A DNA stretch of 64,000 nt from an uncultured Bacteroidales bacterium. GTDB taxonomy: Bacteria; Bacteroidota; Bacteroidia; Bacteroidales; Muribaculaceae. The stretch spans positions 1 through 64,000 of the forward strand of contig UQMZ01000019.1 of the NCBI GenBank assembly GCA_900542185.1. Reading direction: 5' to 3'. Every line of letters begins with the position of its first letter. Within the stretch, counting starts at the first letter, position 1. Below the pieces are notes generated by a model that did no database searches, was not told where the DNA came from, and saw nothing but the letters and a program-made list of their open reading frames with translations. Position numbers and translations under genes: made by a program. This document shows positions 44,158 through 53,610 of this stretch, piece by piece.

Positions 44158-46167
44158 ATGGAAAATTATTCACACTTAATCAGACACATATCGGCGATAG
44201 CGCTACTACTTATGGTCTCCGGTCCTATTACCGCCGGCCAGCAGCCCGACAGCGCATCGGTTACCCTTCAGACTCTGGAAGTCTCCTCTGCCAAAGCCCC
44301 GAACGAGGTTGTCTCGGTAGCCCCGACGCACACCATAGCCAATGAGGACCTCGACAAGATGGGCATCACGGGCATATCCGATGCCATTCACCGTATGCCG
44401 GGCGTCATACTCCGTGATTATGGCGGAGCAGGAGGTCTGAAGACAGTATCCATACGCGGCCTCGGTCCACAACACACAGGCGTCAGTTATGACGGCGCGC
44501 AACTCGGCGACACCCAGTCCGGACAGATAGACCTCTCCAGATATTCGCTCGACAACGTCAGCGACATCTCCATGGTGATAGGCGACAACGAGGATATCTT
44601 CGTGCCGGCACGTACGGCGGCGGCCTCATCGTCTATCATGATTTCATCGTGGAATCCTGTGATGGGTGACCGCAAGCTAAATCTCACCGCCAAACTGACT
44701 GCCGGAGCATTCGGATACGTCTCCCCCTATATCAGAATCGGTTCGGGCATAGGCGACAATATGGCGTGGCTGTTCACGGGCGACTACATCCACAGCAACA
44801 ACAACTACACATTCTCCATTCCCAACGGCAGCGAGACCGTGAAAGAACGTCGCAGCAACTCCGAAATCGACAACGGTCACGTCGAGGCCAACTTCCTGTG
44901 GAAACCGAACTCAGCATCAGCGCTCAATGTAAAGTATTATTACTTCGATTCGTTCCGCCATCTGCCCGGTCCGGCCATCCTGTACAACAACGAGAGCCAC
45001 GAGGCGCTTAAGGACGTGAATATGTTCGGCCAGGCCAGTTACCGCACGCGCCTGTCAAAAATCTTCTCGCTCAATGTATTGGGCAAGTTCAACTGGAGCA
45101 AGAACCGATATACCGACCGCGACGGCAAATATCCCGGCGGCGTACTCGACAACCGCTATATTCAACGCGAGGCATACGGCACGGCCACGCTGCTGTGCGT
45201 GCCGGTATCGGGACTGTCGCTGTCGTATGCGTTCGATTATTTCTACAACGACCTGCACAGCAACCTGAAGCAGCACAACCGCCCGCACCGCAACTCCATT
45301 CTTCAGGGCCTCAACGCCAAATACCATTACCGCTGGTTTACGGCCACCGCCCGTGCCCTGCTTTCCGTATACCAGGACTTTTCCGGAGACGGCGAGAAGA
45401 AAATCAGCCACACCCGGCTCACGCCGTCGGCAGGCGTATCCTTCCAGCCCTGGATGAATCAGAATTTTTTCATACGCCTAAACTATAAGGGTATATTCCG
45501 GATGCCGACTTTCAACGAACTGTATTTCGACCATTTCGGGTCTATCAACCTGAATCCCGAAATAACCGACCAGTTCAACGCCGGCCTGACCTATAACCTG
45601 AAGCCGCAGAGCTGGATCAGCAACCTGAACGTGACGGTGGACGGATACTTCAACCGCGTCAAGAACAAGATCGTGGCCGTGCCTTACAATATGTTCGTAT
45701 GGACTATGACCAATCTCGGCCGCGTGGAGGCGTACGGCATTGACCTGTCGCTCAACGCCGAATTCCCTGTATATGCGCGTCAAAGCATCATATTCAACGG
45801 CAACTACAGCTGGCAGAAAGCGCTGAGCAAGACCTCGCGCGACAAGCTGGACTGGAACAAGCAGTTGCCCTACACTCCCGTCCATTCCGGCGCGTTCTCT
45901 GTGGCGTGGGAGAATCCCTGGGTGTCGCTCGTGGCTCATTCATACGGTTGCTCGGCGCGTTACTCCACCACCAACAATCTCCCGGGCACGCGACTGCACG
46001 GATACATGGAGTTCGGGTTCGCGGCATATCATACCTTCAGGTTTCACGGCCACGAGCTTCAGCTGCGTGCCGACCTGATCAACGCATTCGACGCGCGCTA
46101 TGAGATTGTGGCACGTTATCCAATGCCCGGCCGGTCATGGAGCGCATCAATCAGATTCACATTATAA
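44158..46167 (+). CDS. btuB: BtuB-like TonB-dependent cobalamin receptor
   Basis: 669 residues: signal peptide (~1-27), plug domain (~45-165, TISIRGL-type SIRGLGPQHTGVSYDG) and a 22-strand barrel ending WSASIRFTL with the terminal aromatic-hydrophobic pattern. A short TonB-box-like stretch (LQTLEVSSAK) precedes the plug. It lacks the extra N-terminal domain of SusC proteins. The riboswitch immediately upstream and the BtuG, BtuF and BtuC types downstream mark it as the outer-membrane channel for vitamin B12 or related corrinoids. Confidence 0.88.
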   Translation: MENYSHLIRHISAIALLLMVSGPITAGQQPDSASVTLQTLEVSSAKAPNEVVSVAPTHTIANEDLDKMGITGISDAIHRMPGVILRDYGGAGGLKTVSIRGLGPQHTGVSYDGAQLGDTQSGQIDLSRYSLDNVSDISMVIGDNEDIFVPARTAAASSSIMISSWNPVMGDRKLNLTAKLTAGAFGYVSPYIRIGSGIGDNMAWLFTGDYIHSNNNYTFSIPNGSETVKERRSNSEIDNGHVEANFLWKPNSASALNVKYYYFDSFRHLPGPAILYNNESHEALKDVNMFGQASYRTRLSKIFSLNVLGKFNWSKNRYTDRDGKYPGGVLDNRYIQREAYGTATLLCVPVSGLSLSYAFDYFYNDLHSNLKQHNRPHRNSILQGLNAKYHYRWFTATARALLSVYQDFSGDGEKKISHTRLTPSAGVSFQPWMNQNFFIRLNYKGIFRMPTFNELYFDHFGSINLNPEITDQFNAGLTYNLKPQSWISNLNVTVDGYFNRVKNKIVAVPYNMFVWTMTNLGRVEAYGIDLSLNAEFPVYARQSIIFNGNYSWQKALSKTSRDKLDWNKQLPYTPVHSGAFSVAWENPWVSLVAHSYGCSARYSTTNNLPGTRLHGYMEFGFAAYHTFRFHGHELQLRADLINAFDARYEIVARYPMPGRSWSASIRFTL

Positions 46168-46210
46168 CAACATAATAATAAATCAATTACAACAAACACA
46201 AAGAAAAATT

Positions 46211-47299
46211 ATGTTAAAGCAATTCCTATCGGCTGCGCTTGTTGTGGCAGCCATGTCAGCCCTGACATCGTGCGACAGCGACAACAAGCACGACTACGAG
46301 CCCAACCCTGACCAGCCGAAGTATTCGGCCGGAGCTTACTTCCTGAATCAGGGAAATTACTATGGCGGCGGCATCGAAGGTGGCCTCTATTCGCTGGACT
46401 ATAACACAGGAACGATGGCCAACAACATATTCAAGGCTGCTAATAACAAGTCGCTGGGCGATACTCCCCAGTGTGGCGTATGCTACGGATCGAAAGTATA
46501 TATCGGTGTATACGAGTCACAGTGCATCTTCATATTGGACAAATACACCAACAAGGAGATCAGCTGTCTGCGCCTCAAAGGCATGAAGCAGGGCTCGCAG
46601 CCCCGTTCCATGGTGGCATACGGCGGCAAGGTTTATGTGGCCATGTATGATGGCTTCGTAGCCCGTCTGGACACCACCACAATGCAGATAGACAAGAGCG
46701 TACAGGTAGGTCCTAATCCGGAAGTTATCGGCATTTACAACAATAAGATATATGTGCCTAACTCCGACGGTCAGAACTATCCCAACTATGGCACTACTGC
46801 CAGCGTAATCGATCTGGATTCATTCACAGTTTCAGCTGAATTGAATAACGTGCCCTTGAACCCCGCGGAGTTCCAGGCCAACAAGGACGGCCTTTACCTG
46901 CTGGCCAAGGGTAATTACCAGGACATTCCCTCCAAAATCTACAAGGTTGAAGGACTGGAATTCAAGGAGATCGCCGAAGCCTCAATAATGGCTGTTGATG
47001 AAGACAAGGTCTATTACGTAAACGCACCGTTTACTGATGATGTCAAGGTAACATACGGCTACTATGACATCGCGAAGGGTACGAACCAGGAATGGAGAAT
47101 CCAGCAGGTGGACTATCCCAACAACATCGCCATTGACCGCATCGGCGGCAAGATGTTCATATCCTCCTATATCATGGACGGCAAATATCCCTCGTACACC
47201 GCTCCCGGATATGTAAACGAGTACACCCTTGACGGCAAGTTCGTCAAAAAGTATGACATCGGCGTAGGCCCTGCAGCCATCTTCTTCGACAAGTATTGA
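46211..47299 (+). CDS. btuG: BtuG-like surface cobalamin-binding lipoprotein
   Basis: 362 residues from the ATG at 46211; an upstream reading to 46100 overlaps the receptor gene and lacks a signal peptide. Lipobox LTSC gives Cys21, followed by DSDNKHD. The rest is a seven-bladed beta-propeller of the YncE/DUF5074 type, with repeats such as GGLYSLDYNTGTM, GSKVYIGVYESQ, GGKVYVAMYDG and NNKIYVPNSDG. In Bacteroides, BtuG sits on top of BtuB and captures cobalamin with very high affinity. Position directly after the receptor supports the name. Confidence 0.85.
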   Translation: MLKQFLSAALVVAAMSALTSCDSDNKHDYEPNPDQPKYSAGAYFLNQGNYYGGGIEGGLYSLDYNTGTMANNIFKAANNKSLGDTPQCGVCYGSKVYIGVYESQCIFILDKYTNKEISCLRLKGMKQGSQPRSMVAYGGKVYVAMYDGFVARLDTTTMQIDKSVQVGPNPEVIGIYNNKIYVPNSDGQNYPNYGTTASVIDLDSFTVSAELNNVPLNPAEFQANKDGLYLLAKGNYQDIPSKIYKVEGLEFKEIAEASIMAVDEDKVYYVNAPFTDDVKVTYGYYDIAKGTNQEWRIQQVDYPNNIAIDRIGGKMFISSYIMDGKYPSYTAPGYVNEYTLDGKFVKKYDIGVGPAAIFFDKY

Positions 47300-47324
47300 C
47301 GGAAACCTTATAACATATAATTAA

Positions 47325-47364
47325 CGGAGGGTGCGCAGAAGCACCCGTAACGGCGCATCCTCCG
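47325..47364 (+). other. Intercistronic hairpin with two alternative folds
   Basis: CGGAGGGTGCGC (47325-47336) pairs with GCGCATCCTCCG (47353-47364), 12 pairs with one G-U. The loop side contains GCACCC (47341-47346), which can instead pair with GGGTGC (47329-47334). The two folds exclude each other. No clear U-tract follows, so it may tune expression of the downstream binding protein or protect the mRNA end. Confidence 0.5.
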
Positions 47365-47380
47365 CATCTCTCTTGAAATT

Positions 47381-48514
47381 ATGATTGATAAACTGAAGCA
47401 TTATCTATTCATTCCCAGTATTATCGTACTGGTATCCGCCTGCGCCCATACATCCGGAGAATCCGCACAAGGCACCGACATTATGACCCATGCGGAAAAC
47501 CTGACTATCGTGGACGGCGACGGCTATTCGTTGGTGGATATCCGCAACCCGTGGGATACCACCCGGATGCTGGCGCAGTACATTCTGCTGAACAAGGGAA
47601 AGGACGTTCCTGAAGGCATCGACACGCAGACGCGCAAGGTAATAAAGACACCGGTAAAGAATGCTTTGGTTTACTACAACATACACGTCTCGCTTCTTCA
47701 CGAATTAGGAGCATTGGACCGTGTGGGCGGCGTATGCGATTCTGAATACATCACCGACTCCGTCGCTAACCAACGTGTGGCCCGGAAACAGATTCAGGAT
47801 TGCGGTCTTAGCTATCAGCCCAACATCGAGGCCATCATGCGACTTCGTCCTGACGTTATCGTACTTTCACCCATGGAAAACGGCGACACCCACGGCAAGC
47901 TGGCCAACATGAACATTCCAGTACTTGAGGCGGCCGATTATCTCGAGCCTTTTCCCCTGGGACGTGCGGAATGGATGAAGTTTTACGGACGACTTGTAGG
48001 CAAAGGTGCCGAAGCGGACAGCCTGTTCGCCAAGACCGAAAAGGAATACAACGACATCGTCTTCAAGACTGCTTTGTGCAGCAATCTTCCAAAGGTATTG
48101 TTCGACGGAGCATATAGCGGCGTCTGGAACGTTCCCACCTCACGCTCGGCTACGGGTACGTTGATACGTGATGCGGCCGGCTACAATCCTTTCGATGACT
48201 ACAACGATTCCGGCAGCGCGAAACTCGCACCCGAGGAGGTAATATACAAGGCTGCGGATGCCGACGTATGGTTTGTCAGATATTTTTCAGACGCACCCAA
48301 GACGCTTGAACAATGGGGCAAGGAGGACAAGAACTATTCTCGTTTCAAGGCGTTCAAGAATGGCAACGTATGGGGATCGAACACAAAATACAGCGGTGTT
48401 TTCGATGACGCGGCCTTCCATCCGCAGTGGATATTGGCCGACATGGCACTGATTCTGCATCCATCGCTGCAGGGAATCAAAATTCATAAACATTACTATC
48501 AGCAACTTCAGTGA
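47381..48514 (+). CDS. btuF: BtuF-like corrinoid ABC-transporter substrate-binding lipoprotein
   Basis: 377 residues with lipobox LVSAC (Cys21). The body is a class III periplasmic-binding fold (Peripla_BP_2): NIHVSLLHELGALDRVGGVCD, PNIEAIMRLRPDVIVLSPMEN, and a C-terminal lobe ending HPQWILADMALILHP. It delivers the corrinoid to the inner-membrane permease, whose GTG start overlaps this stop by 4 bp. Confidence 0.85.
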   Translation: MIDKLKHYLFIPSIIVLVSACAHTSGESAQGTDIMTHAENLTIVDGDGYSLVDIRNPWDTTRMLAQYILLNKGKDVPEGIDTQTRKVIKTPVKNALVYYNIHVSLLHELGALDRVGGVCDSEYITDSVANQRVARKQIQDCGLSYQPNIEAIMRLRPDVIVLSPMENGDTHGKLANMNIPVLEAADYLEPFPLGRAEWMKFYGRLVGKGAEADSLFAKTEKEYNDIVFKTALCSNLPKVLFDGAYSGVWNVPTSRSATGTLIRDAAGYNPFDDYNDSGSAKLAPEEVIYKAADADVWFVRYFSDAPKTLEQWGKEDKNYSRFKAFKNGNVWGSNTKYSGVFDDAAFHPQWILADMALILHPSLQGIKIHKHYYQQLQ

Positions 48515-49524
48515 ATCTCTCTAAGAAATTAATATTCACGCTGCTTATACTATGTGTTGCGGCGATGTTCTTATGCAACCTCTTTTTCGGGGCCGTGCAC
48601 ATCGACGCCTCCGAGGTGTGGAATGCGCTTAAAGGCAACGACCGCGACAGCATCACATCCTATATAATATTCGAAAACCGTATGCCCCAGGCCGTGACGG
48701 CTCTGTTGGGAGGAACGGCATTGGCCGTAACCGGCCTAATGCTTCAGACGGCCTTCCGCAACCCGTTGGCGGGACCTTCCATTCTCGGCATCAGTTCCGG
48801 GGCAAGTTTAGGCGTGGCTTTGGTCATGCTGGCATTGGGAGGCACCATCTCCATCGGCAGATCAAGCATCGGCGGCTATGCGGCCATAATAGTGGCCGCC
48901 TCCATCGGCAGCCTTGCCATTACCGGATTACTGACTCTGATCTCCCTGCGAGTCCGCAACAATCTGATGCTTCTGATTGTGGGCATCATGACGGGATACC
49001 TTACATCGTCGGTGGTCACGTTGCTGTCATCGCTGACCAACGAACAAAGCCTGCAGGGATATGTAATATGGGGAATGGGATCGTTCGCACAGGTATCGCT
49101 GCAACAGCTTCCGATGCTGTCCATCCTGATAATCCTCGGACTGATTGGCGCCATGTTGATGGCCAAGCCCCTCAACATCCTTCTATTAGGCGACAATTAC
49201 GCTTTGAACTTAGGCATACGCGTGGAACATGTCAAGACATGGCTGCTCGTCATCACCGGTCTGCTGACGGCGGTTGTAACTGCCTTCTGCGGCCCTATAT
49301 CGTTCATAGGACTGGCAATGCCGCACATAGCGCGGCTGATGACACGCACCGACAATCACTGGGTGCTTATGCCTGCCACGATGCTTGTAGGCGCCATCGT
49401 GGCCTTGGGATGCAACTGTCTTTCCGTGATACCGCAAAGCAACGTCATCCCCCTAAACGCCCTCACTCCTATTGTCGGTGTACCCGTAATTTTATATGTT
49501 ATACTTGCGGGTTACCGTAAATAG
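48511..49524 (+). CDS. btuC: BtuC-like FecCD-family ABC transporter permease
   Basis: 337 residues with a GTG start overlapping the previous stop as GTGA. About ten membrane helices are visible; family motifs are ENRMPQAVTALLGGTALAVTG, FRNPLAGPSILGISSGASLG and PISFIGLAMPHIARL. It forms the membrane channel for vitamin B12 import. No ATPase (btuD) gene follows; the next gene is on the opposite strand, so the ATPase must be encoded elsewhere. Confidence 0.9.
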   Translation: MNLSKKLIFTLLILCVAAMFLCNLFFGAVHIDASEVWNALKGNDRDSITSYIIFENRMPQAVTALLGGTALAVTGLMLQTAFRNPLAGPSILGISSGASLGVALVMLALGGTISIGRSSIGGYAAIIVAASIGSLAITGLLTLISLRVRNNLMLLIVGIMTGYLTSSVVTLLSSLTNEQSLQGYVIWGMGSFAQVSLQQLPMLSILIILGLIGAMLMAKPLNILLLGDNYALNLGIRVEHVKTWLLVITGLLTAVVTAFCGPISFIGLAMPHIARLMTRTDNHWVLMPATMLVGAIVALGCNCLSVIPQSNVIPLNALTPIVGVPVILYVILAGYRK

Positions 49525-49628
49525 TTGATAAAGTTGATAAAGTTAAAAAAGTTAGATAAATGTGTTGACTCCCCCATGTCGCCACTATTATCTTAACTTT
49601 ATAAACTCTGTTAACTTTTTAAACTAAT
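49525..49628 (-). repeat. Dispersed intergenic repeat, copy 2 (inverted relative to copy 1)
   Basis: Lies between the convergent btuC-like and N-carbamoylputrescine amidase genes. Iterated GTTGATAAA units on the left face TTAACTTT/AACTTTTT units on the right, so RNA from either strand could fold into a long hairpin. The element matches the reverse complement of 23380-23487 over most of its length. It may be a two-way terminator. Confidence 0.7.
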
Positions 49629-50520
49629 CAGTCAGCCATCGCCGGGTCAGCGGGCCGTAATGGTCGATGCGGCGGTCGCGGAAGAACGGCCACCACTGGC
49701 GCACGTTCTCGCAGCGTTGCATGTCAACGTCCACCACATGTTCGCAGGCTTCGTTGTCTGGTGCCATAAACAGTATCTCCCCCTGCGGACCGGCCACGAA
49801 ACTGCTGCCCCAGAAGTCAATGCCCGATGTCTGGCCCGACGGATCCTCCTCGAACCCGTTGCGGTTCACCGACACCACGGGCAGTCCGTTTGCGACGGCA
49901 TGACCGCGCTGCACGGTGATCCATGCCTCGCGCTGACGCACCTTCTCATCGTCGGTATCATCGGGATTCCACCCTATCGCAGTGGGATAAATCAGCATTT
50001 CGGCTCCACGCATGGCCATCAGGCGCGCGGCCTCGGGATACCACTGGTCCCAGCAAACCAATACGCCGAGACGTCCCAATGAAGTCTGTATCGGTTCGAA
50101 ACCGAGATCACCGGGTGCGAAGTAGAATTTCTCGTAGAAACCGGGGTCGTCGGGTATGTGCATCTTACGATACTTGCCGGCCATCTCGCCGTTGGTGTCG
50201 AACACCAATGCCGTGTTATGATACAATCCCGGAGCGCGACGCTCAAAAACACTCGTGACAAGCACGACGTTGTTGGTCATGGCCGCGTTGGCGTAAAACT
50301 CGGTGAAGTCGCTGGGAATCTCCTCGGACAGCGCGAAGTTCTCCACATCCTCCGTCTGACAGAAATAGAGCGAGTCGTGCAGTTCGGATAGCACTATCAG
50401 CTGTGCCCCCTCCGAGGCGAGGCTCTCTATCGCCGTCAGATTGCGGGCGCGGTTAGACTCCACATCGGCTGTGAACGAGTGCTGTACTATTCCTACTTTA
50501 ATCTTTCTGTTTGTCGTCAT
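49624..50520 (-). CDS. aguB: N-carbamoylputrescine amidase
   Basis: 298 residues of the nitrilase superfamily with the catalytic triad in VLSELHDSLYF (Glu), YRKMHIPDDP (Lys) and LVCWDQWYPEAAR (Cys). It hydrolyses N-carbamoylputrescine to putrescine, carbon dioxide and ammonia. The start overlaps the agmatine deiminase stop by 4 bp (ATGA), and the two enzymes catalyse consecutive steps. Confidence 0.93.
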   Translation of the reverse strand: MTTNRKIKVGIVQHSFTADVESNRARNLTAIESLASEGAQLIVLSELHDSLYFCQTEDVENFALSEEIPSDFTEFYANAAMTNNVVLVTSVFERRAPGLYHNTALVFDTNGEMAGKYRKMHIPDDPGFYEKFYFAPGDLGFEPIQTSLGRLGVLVCWDQWYPEAARLMAMRGAEMLIYPTAIGWNPDDTDDEKVRQREAWITVQRGHAVANGLPVVSVNRNGFEEDPSGQTSGIDFWGSSFVAGPQGEILFMAPDNEACEHVVDVDMQRCENVRQWWPFFRDRRIDHYGPLTRRWLTD

Positions 50521-51578
50521 AACAATTGCATTGTGCTGCAGTGCAGCGATCCTCTCTGTTTTATCAACGTAGTGCAGTCCACCGGCACTATCTTGCGGTC
50601 ATGATATGCCACCGACAGCATCATTACCGCCATATCGTCCTTAAGCGGCTGTTTATATACCGGTACATACACGGCTTTCTCCGTCACCAGATAATTGGCG
50701 TATGTAGCTGCCAGACGATTACCTTCCTCATCATATATGGCGTCGGGTAATGGCAGTTCCACAAGATGGTAAGGCTGTCCGTCGGCAGTACGCAAAGCTT
50801 TCAGTTCATCACGCATCTTCACCAACGACTCGTTCATTTCCTCTCCCGGGCCGCAATAATATATCACATCTCCCGGGGCAAGTCGCGCTAACGTGTCTAT
50901 ATGCGAGTCGGTGTCGTCACCCTCGATATGACCGTGCTCCAGCCACAGGAACCTTGTGAAGCCAAGACGCTTATGCAATATTTCCTCTATCTCGCTTCGC
51001 GTGTATGTGGGATTGCGGTTGGGATTCAGCAGGCATTCCGACGTGGTGAGCAACGTACCCTTCCCATCTGTCTCCACCGATCCTCCTTCAAGGATGAAGT
51101 CGCGGCAGTCAACATACCCTTTCTGCGGAATTACATCGTGCTGTGCCATAAAGGCCGTGGCCTGATTATCCTTGCCGGCGGCAAACTTCAGTCCCCATGC
51201 GTTGAAGCCGAAGTCCAACGTCAGCACGTCGCCATTGTCCTCATTAATGACCGACAAGGGACCGTAATCGCGTGTCCACGTGTCGTTGCAGACATAATAC
51301 AGGCATTCCACGTTGTCAAGCAGCTTTACATCGAAACCGTTCCGATCGAACCATTCCAACAGAAACGTCATGGTCTCATGCTGATTGGCCGTAAGCATCA
51401 GCACCTTATCGCCGTTCGACACGAACGCGGCCGTGAGGCGTGCAAACTGCTCGCGCGCCTCCTCAATCACATCAGCCCAGTCGGTATCGATATGCGGCCA
51501 TGACATAAGTATCCGACCACAGCGTTCCCACTCGGCCGGCAATCGCTTATTGATAAATTCCAGTCCCTTGTTCTTCAC
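50517..51578 (-). CDS. aguA: Agmatine deiminase
   Basis: 353 residues of the peptidylarginine-deiminase-like fold. Motifs: LPAEWERCGRILMSWPH at the start, NDTWTRDYGP, ILEGGSVETDGKGTLLTT, and LEHGHIEGDDTDSHID. The catalytic Cys is in GSLHCSTMQ near the end. It converts agmatine to N-carbamoylputrescine. With aguB it makes putrescine from arginine-derived agmatine. The gap to thiL is 41 bp, so it may share that transcript. Confidence 0.94.
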   Translation of the reverse strand: MKNKGLEFINKRLPAEWERCGRILMSWPHIDTDWADVIEEAREQFARLTAAFVSNGDKVLMLTANQHETMTFLLEWFDRNGFDVKLLDNVECLYYVCNDTWTRDYGPLSVINEDNGDVLTLDFGFNAWGLKFAAGKDNQATAFMAQHDVIPQKGYVDCRDFILEGGSVETDGKGTLLTTSECLLNPNRNPTYTRSEIEEILHKRLGFTRFLWLEHGHIEGDDTDSHIDTLARLAPGDVIYYCGPGEEMNESLVKMRDELKALRTADGQPYHLVELPLPDAIYDEEGNRLAATYANYLVTEKAVYVPVYKQPLKDDMAVMMLSVAYHDRKIVPVDCTTLIKQRGSLHCSTMQLL

Positions 51579-51619
51579 AATGGCTATTTCTTTTGCTACA
51601 ATATACTATTATAACACAT

Positions 51620-52660
51620 TTATTTGGTGAAGGCATTCCAGCCCTGGGCGCGTATTGGCATCTCCTGACCGTCGCGTGTTATCATGGCGGCACCAAGGTC
51701 CTTGTCGGTGACATAACCTATCACCTTCACGCCTTCCAGTTTCTCGACCTTCTCGTTGTCCGTCAGAGGCACCGTGAACAGCAGTTCATAATCCTCGCCG
51801 CCGTTCATGGCCGCAGTAACCATATTCATATTGAATTCCTCGGCCATGCATGCTGTCTGATAGTCGATGGGAATACGGTCCTCATAAACACGGCAACCGA
51901 CATCCGATGCCTTGCATATATGCAGCAGTTCGGACGACAGGCCGTCGCTCACATCCATCATGGATGTGGGATGAATGTCCTTGTCTTTCAGCATCCGCAC
52001 TATGTCCTTGCGTGCCTCGGGCTTAAGCTGGCGCTCCAGTATGTATTCCTTGCCTGCGAAGTCGGGCTGAAACGGCTCCTGGTCCTTACGCCCGGCAGCA
52101 ACGCGGTTCTCTCGTTCCAACAACTGCAGTCCCATATACGCAGCCCCGAGATCGCCACTGACACATATCAGGTCGTTGGGTCTGGCGCCGTCACGGTACA
52201 CAATCTCGTCCTTCTTTCCCTCGCCGATGCACGTCACGCTTATCACCAGACCCGTAACAGAGGCTGATGTATCGCCGCCAACCAAGTCCACGCCATACAT
52301 ATCACAGGCCAGACGGATACCGGAATACAGTTCCTCGATATGGTCTACTGTAAAACGGCTTGACACACCGAGGCTCACAACAATCTGCTTCGGCGTGCCC
52401 ATCATGGCGTAGATGTCGCTGAAATTAACTATCGCGGCCTTGTATCCGAGGTGCTTCAGCGGCACATAACGCAGGTCGAAGTGAATGCCTTCCAGCAAAA
52501 GGTCGGTCGTGACCAGCACTTCCTTGTCTCCGTAGGACAACACCGCCGCATCATCACCCACTCCCTTGCGGCTCGACTCGTTGCGTAGCGGGAAATCCTT
52601 TGTCAAAAGGTCGATGAGTCCAAACTCACCGACCTCCGATATCTCTCTTTCTTTACTCAT
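51620..52660 (-). CDS. thiL: Thiamine-monophosphate kinase
   Basis: 346 residues. Phosphorylates thiamine monophosphate to the active diphosphate. Motifs of the PurM-like ATP-binding fold: GVGDDAAVL, VTTDLLLEGIHFDLRY, VGGDTSAS, SGDLGAAYMGL and DVSDGLSSELLHI. Complete at both ends. It lies 60 bp downstream of punA on the same strand. Confidence 0.95.
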   Translation of the reverse strand: MSKEREISEVGEFGLIDLLTKDFPLRNESSRKGVGDDAAVLSYGDKEVLVTTDLLLEGIHFDLRYVPLKHLGYKAAIVNFSDIYAMMGTPKQIVVSLGVSSRFTVDHIEELYSGIRLACDMYGVDLVGGDTSASVTGLVISVTCIGEGKKDEIVYRDGARPNDLICVSGDLGAAYMGLQLLERENRVAAGRKDQEPFQPDFAGKEYILERQLKPEARKDIVRMLKDKDIHPTSMMDVSDGLSSELLHICKASDVGCRVYEDRIPIDYQTACMAEEFNMNMVTAAMNGGEDYELLFTVPLTDNEKVEKLEGVKVIGYVTDKDLGAAMITRDGQEMPIRAQGWNAFTK

Positions 52661-52720
52661 TATGTTATGTGTAAGAAATTGACTGTCACATATCTTTACG
52701 ATATGGATTTATACTCTATA

Positions 52721-53545
52721 TTAAAGACGCTCAAGCATCTTCTGTATGATGTGCGTCATCACGGGCTGGGCCTTGACGGCCGCCTTCTGCACTTCCTCAT
52801 GCGTCGGGACTTCGCGTATATCCTTGCCTCCAAGGTCAGTGATAACCGACACGCCGAACACTTTCATTCCGGCATGGTTGGCCACAATTACCTCAGGCAC
52901 TGTCGACATTCCTACTGCATCGCCGCCGATGACGCGGAAATATTCATACTCTGCGGGCGTCTCGAATGTCGGACCGGGAGTGCCGACGTATACACCGTGC
53001 ATCAGCCGTATGTTGGCCTCGGCCGCGATAGCGTCGGCCATGTCTATCAACGCATGACTGTATGCCTCCGTCATCGCCGGGAAACGAGTGCCTAATTCCT
53101 CATAGTTCTTGCCGCGCAGCGGGTTTTCGGGGAACAGGTTAATGTGGTCGGTTATCACCATCACGTCGCCTACCTTGAACTCCTTGTTCATGCCGCCCGA
53201 TGCGTTGCTGACAAACAGCGTCTCTACGCCCAGAGCCTTCATGACACGTACGGGGAAGGTAACTTCCTTCATGTCGTAGCCCTCGTAGTAGTGAAAACGT
53301 CCCTGCATGGCAACGATATACTTACCGCCGAGATTACCGAATATGAGCTTGCCGCTGTGTCCCTCCACCGTAGATACCGGCATGTTGGGAATGGTGTGGT
53401 AATCTATCTCCTTCTTTATCTCTATATAGTTCACCAGGTCGCCAAGTCCCGTGCCGAGGATTACTCCGATTGCGGGAAGCTCACCTACTTCTGCGCGAAT
53501 ATATTCCGCAGTCTCGCTGATTTTTTCCAAATATGTCTTTTCCAT
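52721..53545 (-). CDS. punA: Purine-nucleoside phosphorylase, type I
   Basis: 274 residues of the trimeric PNP family, which splits inosine and guanosine with phosphate. Visible motifs: GVILGTGLGDLV, HSGKLIFGNLGGKYIVAMQGRFH (purine phosphorylase signature region), VSNASGGMN, GPTFETPAEY, and the base-binding VIANHAGMKVFGVSVITD segment. Located between lpxK and thiL in the housekeeping run of minus-strand genes. Confidence 0.94.
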   Translation of the reverse strand: MEKTYLEKISETAEYIRAEVGELPAIGVILGTGLGDLVNYIEIKKEIDYHTIPNMPVSTVEGHSGKLIFGNLGGKYIVAMQGRFHYYEGYDMKEVTFPVRVMKALGVETLFVSNASGGMNKEFKVGDVMVITDHINLFPENPLRGKNYEELGTRFPAMTEAYSHALIDMADAIAAEANIRLMHGVYVGTPGPTFETPAEYEYFRVIGGDAVGMSTVPEVIVANHAGMKVFGVSVITDLGGKDIREVPTHEEVQKAAVKAQPVMTHIIQKMLERL

Positions 53546-53610
53546 CGTATTGATTTATGATGTGGACATCGCTGCCCTATTAATATGTCTGAATTCGGTT
53601 ATTCCGTACT

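Noticed and set aside
44082..44345. Open frame running through the cobalamin riboswitch
   Set aside because: It overlaps the aptamer and the btuB start in another frame and has no coding features.
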